64,000 bases of DNA from Rhodococcus rhodnii (GTDB lineage: Bacteria > Actinomycetota > Actinomycetes > Mycobacteriales > Pseudonocardiaceae), in the NCBI GenBank assembly GCA_000720375.1, contig JOAA01000003.1:124001-188000 (forward strand). The letters run 5' to 3'. Made by a program: the position numbers and the translations under genes. The notes beneath the pieces were generated by a model. That model saw nothing but the letters and a program-made list of their open reading frames with translations. It was not told the origin of the DNA and did no database searches. Shown one piece after another: positions 8,792-16,563 of the stretch (the stretch's first letter is position 1; each line of letters opens with the position of its first letter).

Positions 8792-9769
8792 TTACAGGTC
8801 CGCGGGACCGTGCGCCTTGGCAGCGGCCACGGCGGCAGCCTTGCGGCTCTCCACGTCAGCCGAACGCTCGTGCGCGTCAACAGCCTCCGTGCTGTGTTGC
8901 CTCATTTGGGTACCGGCGGCTTCCGGAGCCAGGTTCTCGAACTGGCCGGAAGTCGTGCCACGGACGCGGTTGTTGGAACCGGTCGGAGCCGGGTCGTTGT
9001 CAACGCCCGCGAGGTTGCCGCGCACGATGTTGTTGCTCACGGCGACGGCGCCCTTGTTGCCGGAGATGGTCAGGTCGCCACCCCAGTAGCTGGCCTGCTC
9101 GCACCCGACGACCGGGCCGTTCGCGCCGATCTGCACGGCGGTGGAGTTGTTGGTGAAGCTGCCGTTGCCGTAGACCTCGCTGGCGCAGACCACGGATCCC
9201 TGCTTGGCACCGGTCACCGTGACGTTCTTGTCCGCCACCGAATCCATCAGGTCCACATACGACACATTGGTGCCGCTGATGTTCCCGGTGACGTTCACGG
9301 CCTGCAGGAACACCTCACCGACGGTCGCGGTCAGGTCGCCGTTCACCTTGGCACCGTTGAAGTACGCGGCGGTGGCACGGTCGGGGACCTTGTCCGCGAC
9401 CACACGTACGGCGCCGACCTTCGTGCCACCGGACAGGAAGAAGCCCCAGCCGTCGGTCGAGGTCAGGGAACCGTTCAGGGTGGTGCCCTTGGCGTCGAGG
9501 TAGCCATCGTCCAAAACGGACACATTGCCGTTGAACGTGCCACCGTTGACGACCAGGCTCGCGCCCGCTTCCACCGTCACGGTCCCGGTCACGTTCACAT
9601 CGGTTAAGACACAGGATTTCGTCGCGGCGACTCTCAGGTCGCCTGGGACGGTCACCGCTCCTGCTTCACCCTCGCAGTATGTGGTCAGTCCAGCGCTCGC
9701 CGGCAGTGCGACGGCGACGGACGCCGAAGCCACAACGGCCGCGACGGCTAACACGGAACGAGCCCTCAT
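8792..9769 (-). CDS. Secreted repetitive beta-helix-like protein, function unknown
   Basis: This 325-residue protein has a clear signal peptide (about 1-27, ending ALPASA). The body consists of short Gly/Asn/Val-rich turns such as VNVTGTVTVEAGASLVVNGG, TFNGNVSVLDDGYL and TTLNGSLTSTDG, repeated roughly every 20-25 residues. This is the pattern of a right-handed beta-helix or a bactofilin-like stacked fold. Four Cys residues may form disulfides. The C-terminal 45 residues are charged and helical (HERSADVESRKAAAVAAAKA). As first gene of the operon with the ThuA/dehydrogenase and isomerase-like genes, it may bind polysaccharide at the cell surface. I do not recognise a named family. Confidence 0.75.
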   Translation of the reverse strand: MRARSVLAVAAVVASASVAVALPASAGLTTYCEGEAGAVTVPGDLRVAATKSCVLTDVNVTGTVTVEAGASLVVNGGTFNGNVSVLDDGYLDAKGTTLNGSLTSTDGWGFFLSGGTKVGAVRVVADKVPDRATAAYFNGAKVNGDLTATVGEVFLQAVNVTGNISGTNVSYVDLMDSVADKNVTVTGAKQGSVVCASEVYGNGSFTNNSTAVQIGANGPVVGCEQASYWGGDLTISGNKGAVAVSNNIVRGNLAGVDNDPAPTGSNNRVRGTTSGQFENLAPEAAGTQMRQHSTEAVDAHERSADVESRKAAAVAAAKAHGPADL

Positions 9770-9819
9770 TGGATCCCTCCAAGTGCTTATAGCTCAGTCG
9801 ACGGGTTCAAATCGGCATA

Positions 9820-10638
9820 TCAATCAGCACTGGTGGCGGCGCCCAGCAAATCGCGGATTCGGCCAGTGGCCCGGGCGAACTCGGGTTCGGCCATGGTCTT
9901 GCCGTAGTCGCGTTCGATCGGCAGGTCGACGGCGATGAGCTCGTCGATCGTGCCCGGACGCGCCGACATGACCACCACCCGGTCCGCGAGGTAGACGGCC
10001 TCGGGGATCGAGTGGGTGACAAGGAGCACGGTTGTGCCTGTCTCGCGCCAGATCCGGCGCAGTTCGATGTTCATCTGCTCACGGGTGAGCGCGTCCAATG
10101 CACCGAACGGCTCGTCCATCAGCAGCACTGGCGGGCGATGCAACAGCGCACGGCACAACGCCACACGCTGTTGCATACCCCCGGAAAGCTCGTGCGGGTA
10201 AGCATCCTCGAAGCCGGTCAGCCCGGTCATCGCGATCAGCTCGTCCGCACGTTCTCTTGCCTGCGCCGAGGGCATGCCGCGCATCTCGGCCTGCAGCAGG
10301 ATGTTGCGGCGCGCGGAGCGCCATTCCAGCAACGCGGCACGCTGGAAGACATATCCGATGTCGCGCCTCGGACCCTTGACGTCCTCGCCGAGCAGCCTGA
10401 CCCGTCCCTTGGACGGTTTCAGCAACCCGGACACCAGTTTGAGCAAAGTGGACTTACCGCAACCGGACGGGCCGACGATCGCCACGAACTCGCCCTGCGC
10501 GACGCTCAACGAGACGTTCTGCAGGGCCGTGACGTCCTTCTTCTTGGTACGGAAGCGAACGGCGACGTCCTCGATCTCAACACTGGTGTCCATCTGTGCC
10601 GGTGCCTGTGCTGTCGTGCTGCTGGCGGGCATCCTCAT
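9820..10638 (-). CDS. ABC transporter ATP-binding protein (nitrate/sulfonate/taurine type)
   Basis: This 272-residue ATPase powers an importer of the SsuB/TauB/ThiZ class. It has Walker A GPSGCGKSTLLKL, signature LSGGMQQRVALCRALL, Walker B VLLMDEPFGALDALTREQ and the switch His in LVTHSIPEA. The chosen ATG at 10638 overlaps the stop of the binding-protein gene (ATGA), indicating translational coupling; an alternative start is the ATG of MDTSVEIED 15 codons later. It is the last gene of the operon permease, binding protein, ATPase. Confidence 0.92.
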   Translation of the reverse strand: MRMPASSTTAQAPAQMDTSVEIEDVAVRFRTKKKDVTALQNVSLSVAQGEFVAIVGPSGCGKSTLLKLVSGLLKPSKGRVRLLGEDVKGPRRDIGYVFQRAALLEWRSARRNILLQAEMRGMPSAQARERADELIAMTGLTGFEDAYPHELSGGMQQRVALCRALLHRPPVLLMDEPFGALDALTREQMNIELRRIWRETGTTVLLVTHSIPEAVYLADRVVVMSARPGTIDELIAVDLPIERDYGKTMAEPEFARATGRIRDLLGAATSAD

Positions 10639-11657
10639 CCCTTCGGCGCGAAGCTGACATCCCAGTACGCCGAGGGCTCCTGGGCCTTTTGGATCACGCC
10701 TGCGTCGGCGAACACCTTGATCGTCTCGCGCCAGTCGGCCTCGTCGTTCACGCCGGGCGCCTTGCCCGTGGTCTTCGAGGTGTGCAGCAGCTTGACGGTG
10801 GCGTTGAACTGCTCGGTGAGCACCGTCTCGGACGGCAGCTGCTCCGAAGCACCCTTCATCGACTGCACCGCGGCGCTCGCGTTCGACTGCGCCGCCGTCC
10901 ACGCCTCGCTTGTCGCGGCGACCATCCTGGTCACCAGGTCCTTCTTCTCACCCAGGTTCTTCTGCGAGGTGAGCAGGCCGTTGGAGAAGAAGCTCAGCCC
11001 GTGGTCGGCGAACTTCAGGTACGAGACCGGCTTTTTGCCCTTCTCCTGAATCGTCGGCCCCTGGTCGGTGGCGAAGCCAAGCAGTGCGTCGGTCTGGCCG
11101 GACAGCACTGCGGCCATCTTGCCCGCGGCGTCCAGGTTCTGCAGCTTCACGTCCGAGTCGGCCAGCCCATTGACCTTCAGGAACGCCGGGAACGTCTTGC
11201 TCAGCGCGTCACCCGCGGTGCTCGCGATGGTCTTGCCCTTGAGGTCCGCGGGCTTGGTGATGTTCTTCTCGCTGAAGAACTGCACCGCCGACGGCGTGGT
11301 CTGCAGGAACACACCGACGCTCTTGACCGACATGCCCTGGCCGACACCGGCCAGCAGGGCGGGCGTGTCCGCCCAGCCGAAGTCGGTCTGGCCCGCCGCG
11401 GTGGCCTGGATGGTCTTCTGCGAACCCTGGCCTGCCTGGATGGTCAGGTCGATGCCGTGCTTCTCGAAGATCTTCTGCGCCTTGCCGTAGTAGAACGGCG
11501 CGTGCTCACCGTAGGGGTACCAGTTCAGCATGAGGGTGGCTTTGTCGAGCTGCTTGCCCTCGGGGTTGGTCGTGGTCTGTTGCTGCGATCCGCCGCAGCC
11601 GGCGGCCAGTGCCAGCACCGGCACCACAGCGGCGGCGAGGAGATGGCGGAACCTCAT
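10635..11657 (-). CDS. ABC transporter substrate-binding lipoprotein (NMT1/THI5-like)
   Basis: This 340-residue lipoprotein has a lipobox (ALAAGC, Cys about 21). The mature part is of the SsuA/THI5-like class: KATLMLNWYPYGEHAPFYYGKAQ near the N-terminus and GWADTPALLAGVGQG in the ligand cleft. Such proteins bind thiamine pyrimidines, riboflavin, sulfonates or aromatic acids. The ligand is not decidable here, but the divergent LacI gene and an enolase-superfamily gene suggest a carbon substrate rather than a vitamin. It lies 15 nt after the permease gene. Confidence 0.88.
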   Translation of the reverse strand: MRFRHLLAAAVVPVLALAAGCGGSQQQTTTNPEGKQLDKATLMLNWYPYGEHAPFYYGKAQKIFEKHGIDLTIQAGQGSQKTIQATAAGQTDFGWADTPALLAGVGQGMSVKSVGVFLQTTPSAVQFFSEKNITKPADLKGKTIASTAGDALSKTFPAFLKVNGLADSDVKLQNLDAAGKMAAVLSGQTDALLGFATDQGPTIQEKGKKPVSYLKFADHGLSFFSNGLLTSQKNLGEKKDLVTRMVAATSEAWTAAQSNASAAVQSMKGASEQLPSETVLTEQFNATVKLLHTSKTTGKAPGVNDEADWRETIKVFADAGVIQKAQEPSAYWDVSFAPKG

Positions 11658-11672
11658 GATGGATCTCCCTCT

Positions 11673-12527
11673 TCACAGGCTGGTCGTAGCGGCATCGATA
11701 CGGCGGCTGGCGTGCCACGGGAGGACGAAGTATTCAAGCACCTCGACAAGGGCGAAGAGCACGATGCCGAGGACCGACATGATGACGAGACCGGCGAACA
11801 ACGTCGGTGTGTCGAAGTTCCCGTTCGCCTGCTGGATGACGTACCCGAGTCCCTCGTTGGACCCGACGAACTCGCCGACCACCGCGCCGGTGACCGCGAG
11901 CGTCGCGCCGATCTTCAAGCCGGAGAACAGATGCGGCAGCGAGGCAGGCATTCTGATCTTGTAGAAGGTCTTCATCGGGCTGGCCCCCATCGTCGCCGAC
12001 AGCTGCAGCATCTCCGGGTCGATCGACTTCAGCCCGGTGACCATCGAGATCACCACCGGGAAGAACGCCATCAGCAGCGCGACGAGGATCTTCGGCTCGG
12101 TGCCGAAGCCCAGCCACACCACGAAAAGCGGTGCCACCGCGATCTTCGGGATCACCTGTGCGAACAGCAGCAAGGGATACAGCGTGCGCTCGAGGGTCGT
12201 GGAGTACACCATGATCACCGCGGTCACCACGCCGACGATGGTCGCCAGCACGAAGCCGGCCACCGTCTCCCACAGGGTGACGACGGTGTGTTCCCAGAAG
12301 TAGTCGGACTTGTCCGCGATGGTCGAGAAGGTGTCCCCCGGCGAGGCGACGAGATAGGGCTGGACCAATTCGGTCGCGGTGATCACCCACCAGGCGACGA
12401 ACAACAACGCCAGCAGCGCGACCGGACGCCACGCCTGATGGATGAATCCAAGAGCGCGCTCAGCAGTACTGGGACGCCTTCGCTCGGCCACCCCCGCCGG
12501 CGCATCCTGCGTGCTCTCTACCGCCAT
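11673..12527 (-). CDS. ABC transporter permease
   Basis: This 284-residue inner-membrane permease has about six transmembrane segments and the cytoplasmic coupling (EAA-like) loop LQLSATMGASPMKTFYKIRMPASLP, here at about 172-196. It belongs to the BPD_transp_1 class that partners SsuA/TauA-type binding proteins. First gene of the transporter operon, its promoter region contains three LacI-type palindromes shared with the divergent lacI-family gene, so it is probably repressed by that regulator. Confidence 0.9.
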   Translation of the reverse strand: MAVESTQDAPAGVAERRRPSTAERALGFIHQAWRPVALLALLFVAWWVITATELVQPYLVASPGDTFSTIADKSDYFWEHTVVTLWETVAGFVLATIVGVVTAVIMVYSTTLERTLYPLLLFAQVIPKIAVAPLFVVWLGFGTEPKILVALLMAFFPVVISMVTGLKSIDPEMLQLSATMGASPMKTFYKIRMPASLPHLFSGLKIGATLAVTGAVVGEFVGSNEGLGYVIQQANGNFDTPTLFAGLVIMSVLGIVLFALVEVLEYFVLPWHASRRIDAATTSL

Positions 12528-12564
12528 GCCCCTCCGCCTTCCCGGTAAGGGAATCCTCGTGCGT

Positions 12565-12632
12565 GAAAGCGCTTACCCGCAGCTAGCACCGCCTGTCACG
12601 CACTTCAGAAAGCGCTTTCAGAAAGCGCTTTC
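12565..12632. promoter_or_regulatory. Triple LacI-type operator in divergent promoter
   Basis: Two perfect 12-bp palindromes GAAAGCGCTTTC lie in tandem at 12608-12619 and 12621-12632, and a third near-copy GAAAGCGCTTAC is at 12565-12576. The central CG and AAGCGCTT core are typical of LacI/GalR operators. They sit between the ABC permease gene and the lacI-family gene, so they likely control both, with autoregulation. Confidence 0.8.
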
Positions 12633-12682
12633 TGCGCTAGAGTAGACACGCCCGGCACGGCGGGTCAAGAAGTGGAGAGCCA

Positions 12683-13717
12683 ATGGCAGAACGGACACAC
12701 GTGACGTTGCAAGACGTCGCGCGTGCCGCCGCGGTATCCCCCGCGACGGCGTCCCGAGTGCTCAACGGCACCGCGAAAGTCCGCGACGACCTGCGCGAAC
12801 GCGTGCAGGACGCGGCGGGACGGCTGGCGTACGCGCCGAACGCGCACGCCCAGGCCCTCGCCGGCGCGTCGAGACGGACGGTCGGGGTCATCTGCCACGA
12901 CGTCAGCGACCCGTACTTCGCCGTGATCGCACGGGGAATCATGAGGGTGGCTGGGGACAACGGACTGCTTGTCATGCTGGCCAGCACTTTCCGGGACGCC
13001 GATCGCGAGGTCGCGTACGTCTCGATGCTACGGGCACAGCGCGCCCCGGCGATTCTGCTGATCGGCTCAGGCTTTGAGGACAAGAAGTGGGAACGTTCCC
13101 TGGCCGCCGAACTCGATCCGTACCTGCGTGGCGGCGGCCGGGTTGCGGTTGTGTCACGGCACCGGAGCCTGCGGGTGGACAGTGTGCTGCCGGAAAACCG
13201 TTCGGGCGCAGCCGCTTTGGCGAACGCGTTGCTGGAAATGGGGCATCGCCGGTTCGCCATTCTGGCCGGGCCGCGCGCACTGACCACTGTGGCCGACCGG
13301 ATCGCGGGATTCCGGGACGCCTTGTCCGGCGCCGGTGTTCACATCTCTGAAGAGGACATTGTGGAGTGTGGCTTCACCCGTGACGGTGGGTATGCGGGGA
13401 TGTCCTCGCTGATCTCCCGCGGGTTGCAGGCCACCTGCGTGTTCGCGGTGACCGACGTGATGGCGATCGGCGCGTTGACCGCGTTGCGTGACAACGGCTT
13501 GTCGGTGCCCGGTGACGTATCGGTCGCCGGATTCGACGACATTCCCATTGTCCGGGACCTGACGCCACCGTTGACCACGGTGGCGTTGCCGTTGGAGCAG
13601 TTGGGCGAACGGGCGATGGAGCTGGCGCTGCGGGAGAACTCCGGGCGGCGCAGCCGGATCCTCCGGGTGGAGGGCGAAGTGGTGATCCGCGAAAGCACGG
13701 GAAGGGTGCGTTCATGA
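12683..13717 (+). CDS. LacI family transcriptional regulator
   Basis: This 344-residue repressor has an N-terminal LacI helix-turn-helix (VTLQDVARAAAVSPATASRVLNG, split over residues 6-28) with the hinge helix after it, and a periplasmic-binding-protein-like sensor domain (about 60-340) with VSVAGFDDIPIVRDLTPPLTTV near the end. The start follows GGAGAG. It shares its operator region with the divergent ABC importer and overlaps the downstream enolase-superfamily gene by 4 nt, so regulator, importer and enzyme form one regulon. Confidence 0.93.
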   Translation: MAERTHVTLQDVARAAAVSPATASRVLNGTAKVRDDLRERVQDAAGRLAYAPNAHAQALAGASRRTVGVICHDVSDPYFAVIARGIMRVAGDNGLLVMLASTFRDADREVAYVSMLRAQRAPAILLIGSGFEDKKWERSLAAELDPYLRGGGRVAVVSRHRSLRVDSVLPENRSGAAALANALLEMGHRRFAILAGPRALTTVADRIAGFRDALSGAGVHISEEDIVECGFTRDGGYAGMSSLISRGLQATCVFAVTDVMAIGALTALRDNGLSVPGDVSVAGFDDIPIVRDLTPPLTTVALPLEQLGERAMELALRENSGRRSRILRVEGEVVIRESTGRVRS

Positions 13718-14844
13718 GTCTGGCCGGACTGACCATCGACCGGGTTGAGACGTTCGCCGTGCCGTTGCCCACGTTGCGTCCGTTCGGCGTATCGGGTGGC
13801 GCCATCGCGGTGATGGGCAAACCCAGTGTGCGAATCCTGGTCAAGGTGACCGCGGGCGACCACCACGGCTGGGGCGAGGCGACACCGATCCCCGCGTGGA
13901 CCTATGAAACGCAGGAGTCGATCGTCAGCACGATCAACGGATACCTGGCGCCTGCGATCATCGGACGACCCGCCTGGGATCTCGACGGCGTGACTTCGGC
14001 GTTCGACCGGGCGATCAACCGGGGCTTCAGCATCGGGGCGCCGCTGGCCAAGGCCGCGGTGGACGTGGCACTGCACGATCTGCTGGGCCGCGCGCTCGGG
14101 ATCTCGGTCGGTGAACTGTGGGGACAGCGGCGGGTTTCGTCGATCCAGCTGGGCTGGGTCGTCTCGGGCCAGGGGCAGGCCGAGGTCGCGGACGCGGTGG
14201 CCGAAGGGCAGTCCCTCGGCTATCAGGCGTTCAAGGTGAAGATCGGGCTGGGGCCGGCGGACCTGCAGATCGTCTCGGCAGTTCGCGACGCGGCTCCGGA
14301 CGCTCCGCTGTGGGTGGACGCGAACCAGGCTTACTCGGTGGCCGAGGCCGTGCAGATCTCGCGAGCCTTGGCTTCGTTGGGTGTGACCGCTTTTGAACAG
14401 CCGTTGCCCGCCAACGACATCGCCGGGCTGCAGCGGCTGCGTGACCTGTCCGCGGTGCCGGTGGCGCTGGACGAGAGCCTGCGGCATCCGTCGGACATGT
14501 CGACCTTCGTCCGGCTGGGCGCCGTGGACATCGCGATCGCCAAGGTCCAGCGCAGCGGCGGGTTGACGTTGTCGCGGCGGCTGCTGCAACTGGCCGAGGA
14601 CAGCGGGGTCCGGCTGATGGGATCCGGGCTGACGGATTCGGACATCGGGCTTGCCGCTTCGCTGCACCTCTTCGCGGCCTTCGGTATCACCACACCCGTC
14701 GACCTGAACGGCCGTCAGTTCGTGGACTCGGTCTACGTCGGCGGGGACACGGTGAAGGTCGCCGACGGGACCGCGTACGTGCCGACTGGGCCAGGGCTGG
14801 GGATCGAGGTGGACGAGGAGAAGGTCAGGCGGTTGGCGCTTTGA
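13714..14844 (+). CDS. Mandelate racemase/muconate lactonizing enzyme family protein
   Basis: This 376-residue enolase-superfamily enzyme abstracts a proton alpha to a carboxylate. Visible catalytic elements are the KxK motif (FKVKIG, Lys174/Lys176), metal ligands Asp202 (WVDANQ) and Glu228 (FEQP), the ALDES segment (Asp253/Glu254), and a Lys in IAIAKVQ (about 277). This is the MLE-subgroup pattern. The substrate is unknown, and dipeptide epimerase, muconate cycloisomerase or N-acylamino acid racemase activities are all possible. Its ATGA overlap with the lacI-family gene shows they are co-translated, so its substrate is probably what the divergent importer brings in. Confidence 0.88.
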   Translation: MSLAGLTIDRVETFAVPLPTLRPFGVSGGAIAVMGKPSVRILVKVTAGDHHGWGEATPIPAWTYETQESIVSTINGYLAPAIIGRPAWDLDGVTSAFDRAINRGFSIGAPLAKAAVDVALHDLLGRALGISVGELWGQRRVSSIQLGWVVSGQGQAEVADAVAEGQSLGYQAFKVKIGLGPADLQIVSAVRDAAPDAPLWVDANQAYSVAEAVQISRALASLGVTAFEQPLPANDIAGLQRLRDLSAVPVALDESLRHPSDMSTFVRLGAVDIAIAKVQRSGGLTLSRRLLQLAEDSGVRLMGSGLTDSDIGLAASLHLFAAFGITTPVDLNGRQFVDSVYVGGDTVKVADGTAYVPTGPGLGIEVDEEKVRRLAL

Positions 14845-15151
14845 CCTTGTCGGCGTTCCATGCCTGGTAACCGGCGAGTTCGGCTTCCTCAGGGGAGATG
14901 AACGTCAGGTTGGCCGAGACCCGGTTGTAGTACGGCGAGTCCGGCGTGTGGTAGCGCATGGACTTCTTGGACGCCTTGATGACCATGGGTTCCGGCTCCT
15001 CGGCGTCCTCGGTTTCGGCTGCCTCGGCGGTGGTCACGGGGTCCTCGACCCGGGGTTCGGACTTCGAGCGCAAGGCGAGGACCGTGATCCCCGCGCCCGC
15101 GAGGAACGAGACGAGGCACAGGAAGAAGACCTGGCCGGCGAGCCACAGCAA
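14825..15151 (-). CDS. ArfC-like membrane-anchored 'sunset' domain protein
   Basis: This 108-residue protein has one N-terminal transmembrane helix (about 2-26), an acidic linker (EPRVEDPVTTAEAAETEDAE) and a short conserved C-terminal domain beginning MVIKASKKSMRYHTPDSPYY and ending EEAELAGYQAW. This resembles the sunset-type domain of actinobacterial ArfC channel accessory proteins. The likely start is a TTG at 15151: an in-frame TGA lies just upstream, and AGGAG is about 10 nt before the TTG. It follows the BON-domain gene by 6 nt, like the mycobacterial arfA-arfC locus, whose products were linked to an outer-membrane channel and ammonia secretion. It overlaps the convergent enolase-family gene by 20 nt. 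Confidence 0.7.
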   Translation of the reverse strand: MLWLAGQVFFLCLVSFLAGAGITVLALRSKSEPRVEDPVTTAEAAETEDAEEPEPMVIKASKKSMRYHTPDSPYYNRVSANLTFISPEEAELAGYQAWNADKVKAPTA

Positions 15152-15157
15152 CGTTCG

Positions 15158-15778
15158 TCACTCCTTGGTTGTCGTCTGGTCGACCACGGTCTTCTCCCCG
15201 AACAAGCGCTTGAACAGCGCGACGATGGCCGTGCGGCGGCCCTCGTCCGGGATCGTCCCGGCGACCACGACACGGTTGGGCCGCACGTCCACTGTCATCG
15301 GTTCGGGTTGCTGGGACAGCACCGCCACCACAGTCTCGGCGGCCTTCGTGGTCATCGGGAAGTCGGTGCCGCGCTGGGTTTTCGTCTCGTCGATCAGCGC
15401 CCGGCCATGCGCTTGGTTGATCAGCGCTTGAAGGAACTGCTCCCGCCAGGCCTGCTGCTCGGTGGATCCGGTGACCGTGATGTCGTTGGGCGTGAAGGAG
15501 ATCCGCATCGGAACGAGTTCGGGATCCACAATGGACACATCACGGACCCCGGTCGCGGCTTCGACTTCGCGTTCGACCTTGGCGGCCTGTTCGACCGGAA
15601 TCCCGCTGATGGTCACGTCACGGCCGTTGACGACCAGGTCGCCCTGGGTGGCGGCCTTTCTCGCCTCCGCCTCGACCGCGTGCTCGATCCCCGGTGTGAG
15701 AATGATGAGCCCGGCCGCCGTGATCGCGGCAGGCGTCAGGACGGCGGCCCAGCGCCACCAGCGGGGAAACCTCGGCAT
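15158..15778 (-). CDS. BON-domain protein, ArfA/OmpATb-like
   Basis: This 206-residue membrane-anchored protein has a single N-terminal transmembrane helix (about 11-31) followed by tandem BON-like alpha/beta modules: DLVVNGRDVTISGIPVEQAA, ITVTGSTEQQAWREQFLQAL and RVVVAGTIPDEGRRTAIVAL. It matches the BON region of mycobacterial ArfA (OmpATb). There is no OmpA C-terminal domain, so it is shorter than ArfA. Pairing with the ArfC-like gene supports an envelope channel or accessory role. Confidence 0.7.
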   Translation of the reverse strand: MPRFPRWWRWAAVLTPAAITAAGLIILTPGIEHAVEAEARKAATQGDLVVNGRDVTISGIPVEQAAKVEREVEAATGVRDVSIVDPELVPMRISFTPNDITVTGSTEQQAWREQFLQALINQAHGRALIDETKTQRGTDFPMTTKAAETVVAVLSQQPEPMTVDVRPNRVVVAGTIPDEGRRTAIVALFKRLFGEKTVVDQTTTKE

Positions 15779-15790
15779 GGCGCTGTCTTA

Positions 15791-16030
15791 CCCGGTCACT
15801 ACTGCGAACACCAGCGAATCGCTGACCGAGACGTCGAACTTCACTCGATCCAGTGGCACCGCGGCTGGAGCACCAAACCCCAGGGCTTGGACATCCTGTG
15901 GGCTTTGGCTTTCCGGGTCCGCGGTCGGAAGATCTTGGAGGCGGTCGACTTCGCTTCGGACCAGCATGCCGCGGACCAGTTCTTTTGGAAGAACTACGAA
16001 CTGGCGCCGCTGCCCGATCGTCTCGCCTAG
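15791..16030 (+). pseudogene. 3' fragment of an NTF2/SnoaL-like gene
   Basis: About 75 codons on the plus strand have a convincing protein pattern and GC-rich third positions: RIADRDVELHSIQWHRGW, then DILWALAFRVRGRKILEAVD and QFFWKNYELAPLPDRLA before a stop at 16028-16030. The alternating aromatic and hydrophobic strands look like the C-terminal half of an NTF2-like or SnoaL-like fold. There is no plausible start codon or N-terminal half: upstream in the same frame lies only the antisense of the BON-domain gene. I interpret it as the relic of a truncated gene. The stop overlaps the stop of the convergent SWIM gene by 4 nt. Confidence 0.45.
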
Positions 16031-16503
16031 TCCTCGGCTTCGTCGTCTTCCTCTGCCAGGGCGATGAGGTCGTCGGCGAAGTCGGGGTCCGCGACCGCCT
16101 GACGCGCCACCAGGTCGACCAGTTGGTCGAAGGTCAGCGTCGCGGCCAGTTCGGCGAACCGTTCCTCGTCGTCATCGTCGTCCTGTTCGGTCACCGATGT
16201 GAACGGGATGCCGTCCTCGAGTGCTGCGAGGGTCACGGCCACCGCGTGCCCGCACAGCGGTGCCTCGGTGTCCTCGCAGTCGCATTCGCCGGTCAGCGCT
16301 CCGTTGACCACGCCGACCCAGACGTCGTACTCCTTGCGCGCGGAGTCCAGGACGGTCGCCGCAACGCCGCCGTCATCCTCGCCGAGTTCGAAGACCCGGC
16401 CCTGGTCGAGATGTTCCCGCCCGATTCGGGCGAGGTCCGGTCCTACCAACGAGGACACTGTGTCGGCATCAAGTCGTACAGCCACCGGGCCATCCAACAC
16501 CAC
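16027..16503 (-). CDS. SWIM zinc-finger domain protein
   Basis: This protein of about 158 residues has a SWIM-type zinc-binding motif CxC...CxH (GECDCEDTEAPLCGHAV). SWIM domains bind DNA or protein partners; the specific role is unknown. The C-terminal third is very acidic (EQDDDDDEERFAE and AEEDDEAED). I chose the GTG at 16503 because AGAGG lies about 9 nt upstream, inside the right arm of a perfect hairpin. A longer form starting at the GTG at 16560 would have to be read through that hairpin and has a weaker ribosome-binding site. Confidence 0.7.
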   Translation of the reverse strand: MVLDGPVAVRLDADTVSSLVGPDLARIGREHLDQGRVFELGEDDGGVAATVLDSARKEYDVWVGVVNGALTGECDCEDTEAPLCGHAVAVTLAALEDGIPFTSVTEQDDDDDEERFAELAATLTFDQLVDLVARQAVADPDFADDLIALAEEDDEAED

Positions 16504-16507
16504 TATG

Positions 16508-16544
16508 CAACCCTCTGTGAGCACGTTTTGCTCACAGAGGGTTG
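16508..16544 (-). promoter_or_regulatory. Perfect 16-bp hairpin upstream of SWIM gene
   Basis: The inverted repeat has 16-bp arms, 16508-16523 and 16529-16544, with a 5-nt loop. On the minus strand the 3' arm contains the AGAGG that would serve as ribosome-binding site for the SWIM gene, so folding would hide it. It also follows the stop of the upstream gene by about 20 nt, so it could simply be a terminator, although no U-run follows. Confidence 0.6.
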
Positions 16545-16563
16545 AACAGCGGATATTCACCCG

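Noticed and set aside
5909..9607. A 1232-codon open frame on the plus strand
   Set aside because: It is the reverse shadow of the ThuA/dehydrogenase and beta-helix genes: Arg/Val/Gly-rich, no domains, no ribosome-binding site, while the minus strand shows clear families.
12565..12632. CRISPR-like short repeats
   Set aside because: The repeats are palindromic operators in tandem with no spacers; no CRISPR array or cas gene is present in the window.
12302..12682. TPP or other riboswitch upstream of the THI5-like importer
   Set aside because: No THI-box elements seen; the spacer is explained by LacI palindromes.
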